Assembly (NCBI GenBank): GCA_020637635.1
Contig: JACKKB010000003.1
Coordinates: 434,001 to 498,000, forward strand
DNA: 64,000 nt
Direction of reading: 5' to 3'
Source: Albidovulum sp.
GTDB lineage: Bacteria > Pseudomonadota > Alphaproteobacteria > Rhodobacterales > Rhodobacteraceae
Shown one piece after another: positions 17,583 to 25,129 of the stretch. The notes beneath the pieces were generated by a model. That model ran no database searches, was not told the origin of the DNA, and saw only the letters and a program-made list of their open reading frames with translations. Numbering within the stretch: the stretch's first letter is position 1; the number at the start of each line of letters is the position of its first letter. The position numbers were made by a program, and so were the translations under genes.

Positions 17583-18588
17583 CCCCGGCCCCCTCGCCGG
17601 CCTCGAACCCCAGTGTCGCCGGGTCGAATTCGTAATGCGCCCCGCAGAATTGGCAATCGGCGGTGACGATTCCCTCCTCCGTCGTCATGTGGCCGATATC
17701 GCGGGCAGAGTAGATCGACAGGCTCTGGCGGACCTTGTCGGGCGAACAGGAACAGCCGAACCGGATGGCCTGAGGCTCGAAGACGCGCGGGCGCTCCTCG
17801 TGAAAGAGCCGCGCGATCAGATCGATCGGCGCCACCTGCGGGCCGACGAGCTCCAGCTCTTCCACGGTATCCAGAAGCAGGTTCGCACGATTCCAGTTCT
17901 CGCCCGCCACGCCGCCGACGATGTCCTCGGCGCGCAGGAGACCTCCCTCGCCGCTGCCCCCCTCGGAGGCGACCCCGGTCGAAGCCGCCCCGGGCGAGGC
18001 GGCGGGCATGTGCTGTAGGATGACGCCACCACCCCGCCAACCCTCCTGGCCGCCCTGCAGCCGGGACCGGCCGAACGCCAGCGCAAAGCGGGTCGGCAGT
18101 TGTTCGGACTGGGCGAAATACGTTTCTGCACAGGCCGAGAGCGAGCCGCCGGCGATGGGTGTTATCCCCTGGTAGGGGACCGTGCCTGGCCCCTGATCGA
18201 TGAGGATCGCGAAATAGCCCTGGCCGATCTGCGCGAAAGAAGGGGCCTGCGCATCAAGTGCTGCGGAATCGAACGACGCCCAGGCCCGGATCCGGGCTGG
18301 TGCGCCTTCCTCTTCGGGGGCGAAATAGTCGGTCGCGATGATCCGGACCGGGCCATCGCCGCGGACCTGCAACGACAGTTTCCAGCGCAGCTTGATCGTC
18401 TGGCCGATGAGCGCGGTGAGAAGCGCCGCCTCGGCCACCAGCGCTTCGATCGCGTGCGGATAGGCGTGCTGCCTCAGGATGCCGTCGAGCACCCCGTCGA
18501 GCCGGGCGACACGGCCGCGGATGTCGGACAGGTCAAGCTGGAACGGCAGGATGATGTCGTCCCAGGCGATTTCGGACAGGCTCGTCAT
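17563..18588 (-). CDS. hslO: Hsp33-family redox-regulated chaperone
   Basis: A 341-residue protein, longer than E. coli Hsp33 by about 50 residues. The C-terminal zinc switch has C279 and C281 (CSCS) plus C312 and C315 (CQFC). On oxidation these form disulfides and activate holdase activity. ATG 18588 has AAGGA five bases upstream and gives the family N-terminus; a start 30 bases earlier is less likely. An extra Gly/Ser/Glu-rich segment (PAASPGAASTGVASEGG) interrupts the core near residue 195-215. Confidence 0.88.
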   Translation of the reverse strand: MTSLSEIAWDDIILPFQLDLSDIRGRVARLDGVLDGILRQHAYPHAIEALVAEAALLTALIGQTIKLRWKLSLQVRGDGPVRIIATDYFAPEEEGAPARIRAWASFDSAALDAQAPSFAQIGQGYFAILIDQGPGTVPYQGITPIAGGSLSACAETYFAQSEQLPTRFALAFGRSRLQGGQEGWRGGGVILQHMPAASPGAASTGVASEGGSGEGGLLRAEDIVGGVAGENWNRANLLLDTVEELELVGPQVAPIDLIARLFHEERPRVFEPQAIRFGCSCSPDKVRQSLSIYSARDIGHMTTEEGIVTADCQFCGAHYEFDPATLGFEAGEGAGDDSRSD

Positions 18589-18664
18589 GGGCTTTCCTTG
18601 TGGCTTGGCGACTGCCATACCGCGTCAATATAGGCGCCACAATCTCAGGACAAAGGGCAAGGCG

Positions 18665-19108
18665 ATGATCAGACGCGTCGGAGAACCGGTTGAGCGCGGC
18701 CGGCGCTATGGCCTGCGGCCCGGCGTCTATGCGATCCTCCTGCGGGGCCATGAGGTCCTTCTGACCCATCAGGCAGAGCCCGAGCCCGAGGTGCAGCTAC
18801 CCGGCGGGGGCATCGATCCGGGCGAGCAGCCCGTCCGCGCCCTGCACCGCGAGGTTTTCGAGGAAACCGGCTGGGCGATCTCCGCACCAAGACGCCTCGG
18901 GGCGTTTCGGCGCTTTGTCTACATGCCGGAATACGACAAATGGGCCGAGAAGCTCTGCACCGTCTACCTCGCCCGCCCGACGCTCCGGCTCGGCCCGCCA
19001 AGCGAGCCTGGCCATACCGCGATCTGGGCCTCGGCAACGGTAGCCGCCGGGATCCTCGGCAACGAGGGAGACAGGGCGTTCATGCGCGCCCTCCTCGGAC
19101 GGCTCTAG
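18665..19108 (+). CDS. Nudix hydrolase
   Basis: A 147-residue Nudix protein with the box LPGGGIDPGEQPVRALHREVFEETGW, complete for metal binding. Substrate specificity is not apparent from the sequence. It may hydrolyse oxidised nucleotides or nucleotide sugars. ATG 18665 has AAGG upstream and follows the divergent hslO by 76 bases. Its stop overlaps the phosphatase gene's stop by four bases, tail to tail. Confidence 0.85.
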   Translation: MIRRVGEPVERGRRYGLRPGVYAILLRGHEVLLTHQAEPEPEVQLPGGGIDPGEQPVRALHREVFEETGWAISAPRRLGAFRRFVYMPEYDKWAEKLCTVYLARPTLRLGPPSEPGHTAIWASATVAAGILGNEGDRAFMRALLGRL

Positions 19109-20391
19109 CCGCCGCCGCTGAAATCGACGAGCGCGCAGGAGAGGTCGTCGGCGATCTGGCCGTCGGTATAGGCGTCGATATGCCAGACCATTGCGTCCAG
19201 TGCCGCCGGACCGCGCATCGGCGCGATGCGCTCTGCGAGATCACGGACACCGTCCCGACCCAGCTGCGCCCCACCCGGATTCTCGGCCTCGGAGATGCCG
19301 TCGGACATCAGGAGCAGCCTGTCGCCCGCGTTCAGCCGCACCTCGACCCCTTCGTAGCTGGCCTCGGCGAAAAGTCCGACCGGGAACCCGCCGGTGCCGA
19401 TGAACTCCGCTCTTCCGTCGGCGCGCCGGATGAACGGGTGCGGATGGCCCGCCTGGACCAGACGCACTTGCCCCGAACGCAGGTCCAGCTCGGCATAGAC
19501 AAGCGTCAGATAGGCATCCGTCTGCAGATCGGCGAGCAGGATCCGGTTCAGCTTGGCGGCGACGGATTCAGGCGCGACCCCGACGATTGCACCGGCAGAC
19601 CGCTGCAACGCGATATTCTGTTCGACCGACTGACCCGACAGAAGCCCCGCGATGCGGGCCGTCATCAGCGCCGAGGTCACGCCATGGCCCGAGACGTCGA
19701 TCGAATAGAGACCGACATGCGTGCTGCCGATCGGGAAATATCCGACGAGATCGCCGCCGACATGGCCCGAGGGCCTCAGCATCAGGCTGACCTCGGCGAG
19801 GCCGAAATCCCTGTGCCGGTCGCGCACCAGGCTTTCCTGCAACTTCCGCGCCTCGGCCAGATCGCGGTCGAGCGAATCGTAGAGCGCGCGCAATTCCCCG
19901 AGCGTCGAGGTCAAGAGCGCGTTCTTGCGCGTCAGTTCGCGCTCCATGCCGAGGATCCGCTCTCCGGCGGCAAGCCGGCCACGAAGCTCGGCGCCGTCGA
20001 CCGGCTTGGTGACGAAATCGTCGGCCCCGTTCTCGAGCCCTTCTGCCACCTCCAGCGCATCGGATTTCGACGTCAGCAGGATGAAATAGACATAGCGGTC
20101 GGTCACGCGGCGGCGCAGTTCGCCACAGAAGGCCGGTCCCGACATGCCGGGCATCATCCAGTCGGAGATGACAATGTCCGGCAGCTCTGATTCGCAAAGC
20201 CGCAAGGCCTCTTCGGCCGACGACGCCTCGATCACGCGAAACCGTGATTGCGCCAGCTGCGTGACGAGGATCTTGCGTTGCAGCCGGCTGTCGTCGACGA
20301 CGAGAACCACCCGCGGCTTGTCCGCGGGCGCGCGCTCCTCTTCCCCTTCGGCGTTCGGCGATACTGTCACTGCTGGCCCGGCAATCGTCAT
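19105..20391 (-). CDS. Response regulator with PP2C/SpoIIE phosphatase domain (RbaY-like)
   Basis: A 428-residue signalling protein. Receiver domain at about residues 26-145 with phospho-acceptor D77 (ISDWMMPGMSG) and K129 (VTKPVDG). A coiled linker follows (LTRKNALLTSTLGEL), then a PPM phosphatase with GGDLVGYF, DVSGHGVTSALM and SDGISEAEN metal motifs. Such proteins dephosphorylate STAS anti-anti-sigma factors. The layout matches RbaY of Rhodobacter capsulatus, which I recall as part of a partner-switching system affecting gene transfer agent output. No STAS or anti-sigma kinase is in the window. Confidence 0.88.
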   Translation of the reverse strand: MTIAGPAVTVSPNAEGEEERAPADKPRVVLVVDDSRLQRKILVTQLAQSRFRVIEASSAEEALRLCESELPDIVISDWMMPGMSGPAFCGELRRRVTDRYVYFILLTSKSDALEVAEGLENGADDFVTKPVDGAELRGRLAAGERILGMERELTRKNALLTSTLGELRALYDSLDRDLAEARKLQESLVRDRHRDFGLAEVSLMLRPSGHVGGDLVGYFPIGSTHVGLYSIDVSGHGVTSALMTARIAGLLSGQSVEQNIALQRSAGAIVGVAPESVAAKLNRILLADLQTDAYLTLVYAELDLRSGQVRLVQAGHPHPFIRRADGRAEFIGTGGFPVGLFAEASYEGVEVRLNAGDRLLLMSDGISEAENPGGAQLGRDGVRDLAERIAPMRGPAALDAMVWHIDAYTDGQIADDLSCALVDFSGGG

Positions 20392-20504
20392 TACATCAAC
20401 CTCTCGTTCTAGACGCGCCGGGTTAAGGCGGGCTGAACGACCCTCTTAACCGGACCGAAATGCCCGACCGTTACGGTGCGCTCGAACGGAGCGCGAGGAC
20501 CACG

Positions 20505-20834
20505 ATGATCAGCTGGGAAAGGGTCGCCGATCTGAAGGCCGACTTCGGCGAGGACGGCTTTGCCGAAGTCGTCGCTGTATTTCTGGAGGAGTTCGATGCC
20601 GCAGTGGCCGAGCTCGGTGCAGCGAAGGACGGCGAGGCGCTGGCCCGGGCGCTGCACTTTCTCAAGGGCGGCGCGCTCAATCTCGGCTTCACCGATGTCG
20701 GCGCCCTTTGCGGCGACGGGGAAAAGCACGTGCGCGCAGGCACGGCGGGTGACGGGCTTGTCGATAGGATCGCCGAACTCTACGCGCTGTCGCGGGCCGA
20801 GTTCCTTTCCGGTATCGAGCGAACGCGCGCCTGA
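20505..20834 (+). CDS. Hpt-domain histidine phosphotransfer protein
   Basis: A 109-residue single-domain Hpt protein. The phosphorylatable histidine is H51 in the motif ALHFLKGGALNLG. ATG 20505 with GAGGA seven bases upstream is preferred to 20460, since the extra residues fit no domain. It is divergent from the receiver-phosphatase gene across a 113-base gap and probably passes phosphate to or from it. Its stop directly abuts the convergent ilvA stop. Confidence 0.82.
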   Translation: MISWERVADLKADFGEDGFAEVVAVFLEEFDAAVAELGAAKDGEALARALHFLKGGALNLGFTDVGALCGDGEKHVRAGTAGDGLVDRIAELYALSRAEFLSGIERTRA

Positions 20835-22082
20835 TCAGATCATGAATTCCGCCAGTGCCTCGTCATCGGTTATGTCGCGATAGCTGAAGCCCGCCTCGTC
20901 GAGCGTCCCGGTCAGACGTGTGAAGTTCTCGGCATGGCGGGTTTCGATGCCGATCAGGACCGAGCCGAAGTTCCGCGCCGACTTCTTCAGGTATTCGAAC
21001 CGCGCGATATCATCTTCTGGCCCGAGCATCGTCAGAAATTCCCGCAGCGCCCCGGGTCGCTGCGGCATCCGCAGGATGAAGTACTTCTTGAGCCCGGCAA
21101 AACGCTGGGCACGCTCCTTGACTTCGGGCAGGCGCTCGAAATCGAAATTGCCGCCCGAAGTGACGCAGACAACCGTGCGGCCCCGGATTTCCTCGGCGAT
21201 CTGTGGCAGGACGTCTACCGAAAGCGCGCCCGCGGGCTCCAGCACGATACCCTCGACGTTCAGCATTTCGAGCATCGTGATGCAGATCCTGTCCTCCGGG
21301 GCGAGAAGCACGTTCGAAGGATCGGTCCGGCGCAGCCTCCCGAATGTCAGTTCGCCGATCCGCGCGACCGCGGCCCCGTCGACAAAACTGTTGACGCGCT
21401 TCAGTGTCACCGGTTCTCCCGCCTTCAGCGCAGCCGAGAAGCTCGCGCCCCCAGCCGGCTCGACAAAGCGGAACTCGGTCTTGGGTGCCGCACTGCCGAG
21501 ATAGCCCGTAACCCCGGCGGCAAGCCCGCCGCCACCGACCGGCAGAACCACGACGTCTGGCGCCGCCCCGAGCTGCTCGAGGATCTCGACGGCGACACTC
21601 GCCTGCCCCTCAATGACCTGGGGATCGTCGAAGGGCGCCAGAAATCTGGCGTCCTTTTTCGCGCAGAAGGCCCGCGCCGACTCAAGCGTCTGGTCGAAGT
21701 AGTCTCCGGTCAGGAAGATCTCGACGAAATCCCCGCCGAACGTCCGCGTCTTGTCGATCTTTTGCTGCGGCGTCGTGACCGGCATGAAGATCGCGCCCCT
21801 CACCCCGAAGTGCTGGCAGGCGAAGGCGACGCCCTGCGCGTGGTTGCCCGCGCTCGCGCAGACAAAGAGCGGCTGGGCGCTGCCGTCGGCAAGTGCGTGG
21901 CGCATGGCGGTCACCGCGCCGCGAAGCTTGTAGCTTCGGACCGGGGTCAAATCCTCGCGCTTCAGCCAGATCTCCGCACCATAGCGTGTGGAAAGATGCG
22001 CATTCCTTTGCAGCGGGGTCTCGGGAAACAGGTCGCGTAGCGCCACCGTTGCGGCACGCGCACGCGCGGCGAAGTCATCCAT
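20835..22082 (-). CDS. ilvA: Threonine ammonia-lyase
   Basis: A 415-residue PLP enzyme making 2-oxobutanoate from threonine for isoleucine synthesis. The PLP lysine is K52 in VRSYKLRGA, the phosphate loop is GGGGLAAGV, and CVTSGGNFD lies near the end of the catalytic domain. The C-terminus has a single ACT-like regulatory domain (FILRMPQRPGALREFL), as in the shorter bacterial form. ATG 22082 is preceded by AAGGAAAGGG. Confidence 0.9.
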   Translation of the reverse strand: MDDFAARARAATVALRDLFPETPLQRNAHLSTRYGAEIWLKREDLTPVRSYKLRGAVTAMRHALADGSAQPLFVCASAGNHAQGVAFACQHFGVRGAIFMPVTTPQQKIDKTRTFGGDFVEIFLTGDYFDQTLESARAFCAKKDARFLAPFDDPQVIEGQASVAVEILEQLGAAPDVVVLPVGGGGLAAGVTGYLGSAAPKTEFRFVEPAGGASFSAALKAGEPVTLKRVNSFVDGAAVARIGELTFGRLRRTDPSNVLLAPEDRICITMLEMLNVEGIVLEPAGALSVDVLPQIAEEIRGRTVVCVTSGGNFDFERLPEVKERAQRFAGLKKYFILRMPQRPGALREFLTMLGPEDDIARFEYLKKSARNFGSVLIGIETRHAENFTRLTGTLDEAGFSYRDITDDEALAEFMI

Positions 22083-22215
22083 GATTGGCCCTTTCCTTGC
22101 TCGCAGACTTCCGCCACGCCCCGGCCGTGCTGTCAAGCGATGCAAGACATTCGGCTTCGCCCCGAGCTTTGCGCTTTGCCGCGAAGATTCGCCTCAATTT
22201 CGCCACCCGGCCGGG

Positions 22216-22234
22216 GTCTTGATGACCTCAAGAC
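22216..22234. repeat. Perfect inverted repeat (7-5-7) in leader of Ala-rich protein gene
   Basis: GTCTTGA, five bases, then TCAAGAC form a perfect palindrome that ends 31 bases before the ATG at 22266. It could be an operator, or a small hairpin in the mRNA leader. No identical copy was noticed elsewhere in the window. Confidence 0.5.
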
Positions 22235-22265
22235 AGCACTTCGGTGCAGGGCGGAGACAACGACG

Positions 22266-23045
22266 ATGGCGATGCAGAGAACCCTGGTTGCGGCAGCGGG
22301 CGTGGCCGTGCTTGCGTTCAGCCCGCTCGCGGCGAGCATGCCGGCGTTCGGCGCGTCTGCGGCCTACGCCAGGAACGACAAGGACCACGGCAACGGTGGC
22401 GACGAAGGCACTTCTCGTCAAGGTGGCGAGTTCGGCGGCGTCGGCAACCGCGCCGCCCGAGCCGCGCAATCCTCGACCGGGCAGGGCAAGAACAGGGACG
22501 CGATCGCATCGGAACTCAAGGACGCGAATGCCGCGAGCGTGAACCCAGGCGCCATGGCCGGCGCCGCGCCCAACAGCCAGGTCGGGCGCATCGCGGAATT
22601 CCGCGATGCCGCGCTGGCGACGATCGCCGCGGGTGAATCGCTTGACGCGGCCGAGGCTGGTCTTGCGTCCGCCCAGACCGCGCTTGCCGACGCGACCGCT
22701 GCGCTCGAGGCACTCGACGGGACCTATGACGGCCGCACGGCCGATGCGATCGCGACCGACATTGCCGCTCTCGATCCTGCTGCTGCCGACCACCAGACGG
22801 CTCTCGATGCGTTCAACGCCGAGATGGCGGCGCTGGATGCCCACACGGCCGGGCGCACCGCCGCCGAAGACCGCGTCTCCGAAGCGGAATCTGCTCTGCG
22901 CGATGCCGCAACTGCGGCCAGCATGGCCGAGACCAGCCTGTCGGACGCGGAGGCGGCCGAGTTGGAGGCGCTGCGGGCCGCTGCGAACGGGCGCACGCTT
23001 TCGGCGCCGGCGGTCGATTTCATCCGCGAACAGCTCGGCCTCTGA
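22266..23045 (+). CDS. Exported Ala-rich coiled-coil protein of unknown function
   Basis: A 259-residue protein I do not recognise. The N-terminus looks like a signal peptide (TLVAAAGVAVLAFSPLAAS, cleavage near ASA-AYA). Next is a Gly/Asp-rich low-complexity stretch (NDKDHGNGGDEG), then about 160 residues of Ala/Asp/Glu-rich, probably helical repeats with ASAQTALADATAALEAL-like heptads. It ends FIREQLGL. GGAGA lies nine bases upstream. It is monocistronic, between ilvA and argG. A structural or cell-wall protein is conceivable, but no domain supports a function. Confidence 0.75.
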   Translation: MAMQRTLVAAAGVAVLAFSPLAASMPAFGASAAYARNDKDHGNGGDEGTSRQGGEFGGVGNRAARAAQSSTGQGKNRDAIASELKDANAASVNPGAMAGAAPNSQVGRIAEFRDAALATIAAGESLDAAEAGLASAQTALADATAALEALDGTYDGRTADAIATDIAALDPAAADHQTALDAFNAEMAALDAHTAGRTAAEDRVSEAESALRDAATAASMAETSLSDAEAAELEALRAAANGRTLSAPAVDFIREQLGL

Positions 23046-23170
23046 GCGTCGCGAAAGCCTGAATGACCCGGCCGCCCGCGCTGCCGGGTTCTTCGCTGCC
23101 ATTGCCTTGCTTGCCCTTCTGGCCGAAGTTCGCTAATCGCGGCGCGATCCGTCGCCACCAGAGGTGCCCC

Positions 23171-24397
23171 ATGTCCGCTCCCAAGAAAGTCGTGCTCGCC
23201 TATTCCGGGGGACTCGACACCTCGATCATCCTGAAGTGGCTGCAGACCGAATATGGCTGCGAGGTCGTGACATTCACCGCCGACCTCGGCCAGGGAGAAG
23301 AGCTGGAGCCGGCGCGCAAGAAGGCGCTGCTTCTGGGGATCAAGCAGGAGAACATCCACATCGTCGACGTGCGCGAAGAGTTCGTGCGCGATTTCGTGTT
23401 TCCGATGTTCCGTGCCAACGCGCTTTATGAAGGTCTCTACCTGCTCGGCACCTCGATCGCGCGCCCGCTGATCTCCAAGCATCTGGTGGAGCTCGCGCAC
23501 CGGCACGGCGCCGATGCCGTGGCCCATGGCGCGACGGGCAAGGGCAACGACCAGGTCCGGTTCGAGCTTTCAGCGGCGGCGCTCGATCCATCGATCCGGG
23601 TGATCGCGCCCTGGCGCCTGTGGGATCTGACGAGCCGCACACGGCTTCTGGAATTCGCCAAGCAGAACCAGATCCCGATTGCCAAGGACAAGCGCGGCGA
23701 GGCCCCCTTTTCGGTCGATGCCAACCTGCTGCACACTTCCTCCGAGGGCCGGGTGCTGGAGGATCCGGCCGTCGAGTTCCCGGAATACGTGCTGCAGCGC
23801 GTCGTCCCGGTGGAACAGGCGCCCGACACGGCCGACATCGTCGAGATCACCTTCGACAGGGGCGACGCCGTGGCGATCGACGGAGAGAAGTTGTCTCCCG
23901 CGACGATCCTGACGCGGCTGAACGAGCTCGGTGGCAAGCATGGAATCGGCGTCCTCGATCTGGTCGAAAACCGCTTCGTCGGGATGAAATCGCGCGGCGT
24001 CTACGAGACGCCCGGCGGCACGATCCTTCTGGAGGCCCACCGCGGGATCGAGCAGATCACGCTCGACGCCGGCTCCGGGCACCTGAAGGATTCGATCATG
24101 CCGCGCTACGCGGAACTCATCTACAACGGCTTCTGGTTCAGCCCCGAGCGCGAGATGTTGCAGGCGCTGATCGACAAGAGCCAGGAACATGTCTCGGGCA
24201 CCGTGCGGGTGAAACTGTTCAAGGGAACCGCCCGCACCATTGCCCGCTGGTCCGACGAATCGCTCTACAGCGAGAAGCATGTCACCTTCGAGGACGACGC
24301 CGGCGCCTACGACCAGAAGGATGCCGAGGGCTTCATCCGCCTGAACGCGCTCCGTCTCAGGCTGATCGCCACCCGCAAGGCGCGCCGGAAGGGCTGA
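23171..24397 (+). CDS. argG: Argininosuccinate synthase
   Basis: A 408-residue cytoplasmic enzyme joining citrulline and aspartate with ATP in arginine synthesis. The P-loop is AYSGGLDTS at the N-terminus; ATGKGNDQVRFEL and the citrulline/aspartate motifs follow. ATG 23171 has AGAGG upstream and gives the family N-terminus MSAPKKVVLAYSGG. It is probably transcribed alone. Confidence 0.96.
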   Translation: MSAPKKVVLAYSGGLDTSIILKWLQTEYGCEVVTFTADLGQGEELEPARKKALLLGIKQENIHIVDVREEFVRDFVFPMFRANALYEGLYLLGTSIARPLISKHLVELAHRHGADAVAHGATGKGNDQVRFELSAAALDPSIRVIAPWRLWDLTSRTRLLEFAKQNQIPIAKDKRGEAPFSVDANLLHTSSEGRVLEDPAVEFPEYVLQRVVPVEQAPDTADIVEITFDRGDAVAIDGEKLSPATILTRLNELGGKHGIGVLDLVENRFVGMKSRGVYETPGGTILLEAHRGIEQITLDAGSGHLKDSIMPRYAELIYNGFWFSPEREMLQALIDKSQEHVSGTVRVKLFKGTARTIARWSDESLYSEKHVTFEDDAGAYDQKDAEGFIRLNALRLRLIATRKARRKG

Positions 24398-24402
24398 CAT
24401 AC

Positions 24403-24418
24403 GCCGCCGGGCGGCGGC
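24403..24418 (+). terminator. GC-rich hairpin after argG
   Basis: GCCGCC, four bases, GGCGGC fold into a 6-bp stem five bases after the argG stop. It has no T-tract, so any terminator activity is doubtful. Confidence 0.25.
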
Positions 24419-24502
24419 TCTGACGGCCACGTTTGCGTGATTGGCGCTTTGCGCGCTTGCTCAGCGGGCCTCCGCAGGGGAAGTTTCCCACCGGAGGACC
24501 AC

Positions 24503-25126
24503 ATGATGATCAGATTCCTTCTGGCACTTTTCCTGCTCGCCACTCCGGCGGCTGCCGCAACCGAGACCGCCTATCTTGCTGGCGGCTGCTTCTGGTGTGT
24601 CGAATCCGATTTCGAAAGCGTTCCGGGCGTGAGGAGCGTCGTATCCGGCTTCACGGGCGGAACTGTCGCCAACCCGACCTACAAGCAGGTCAGCCATGGC
24701 GGGACCGGCCATTACGAAGCGGTGCAGATCCGCTTTGATCCCGCGCGGGTCAGCTATGCGGAGCTGCTGCGGCTCTTTTTCCGCTCGGTCGACCCGACCG
24801 ATGCCGGCGGCCAGTTCTGCGACCGTGGTGACAGCTATCGCACCGCCATCTTCGTGGCCGACGCCGCCCAGCGCGCGACGGCCGAGGCCGCAAGGGCCGA
24901 GGCCGAGACCGCCCTCGGACGCCGGATAGTGACCAAGATCCTTCCCGCCAGCGCCTTCTATCCGGCGGGCGCAGAACATCAGGACTACTACAAGGGCCAG
25001 GGGCTCGTCCTGACACGCGCCGGCGTCAAGCGGCAGTCGGATGCCTACCACTTCTACCGCAAGGCCTGCGGACGCGACGCCCGCGTGAAGGCGCTCTGGG
25101 GTGCCCAGGCGGTCTTCGCCAAATAG
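24503..25126 (+). CDS. msrA: Peptide methionine sulfoxide reductase A, exported
   Basis: A 207-residue MsrA that reduces methionine-S-sulfoxide in proteins. The active site is GGCFWCVE with nucleophile C29. A cleavable signal (MMIRFLLALFLLATPAAAA) places the enzyme in the periplasm. ATG 24503 has a strong GGAGG five bases upstream; ATG 24506 is equally plausible. No partner msrB is adjacent. It ends three bases from the convergent malic enzyme gene. Confidence 0.92.
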   Translation: MMIRFLLALFLLATPAAAATETAYLAGGCFWCVESDFESVPGVRSVVSGFTGGTVANPTYKQVSHGGTGHYEAVQIRFDPARVSYAELLRLFFRSVDPTDAGGQFCDRGDSYRTAIFVADAAQRATAEAARAEAETALGRRIVTKILPASAFYPAGAEHQDYYKGQGLVLTRAGVKRQSDAYHFYRKACGRDARVKALWGAQAVFAK

Positions 25127-25129
25127 GGC

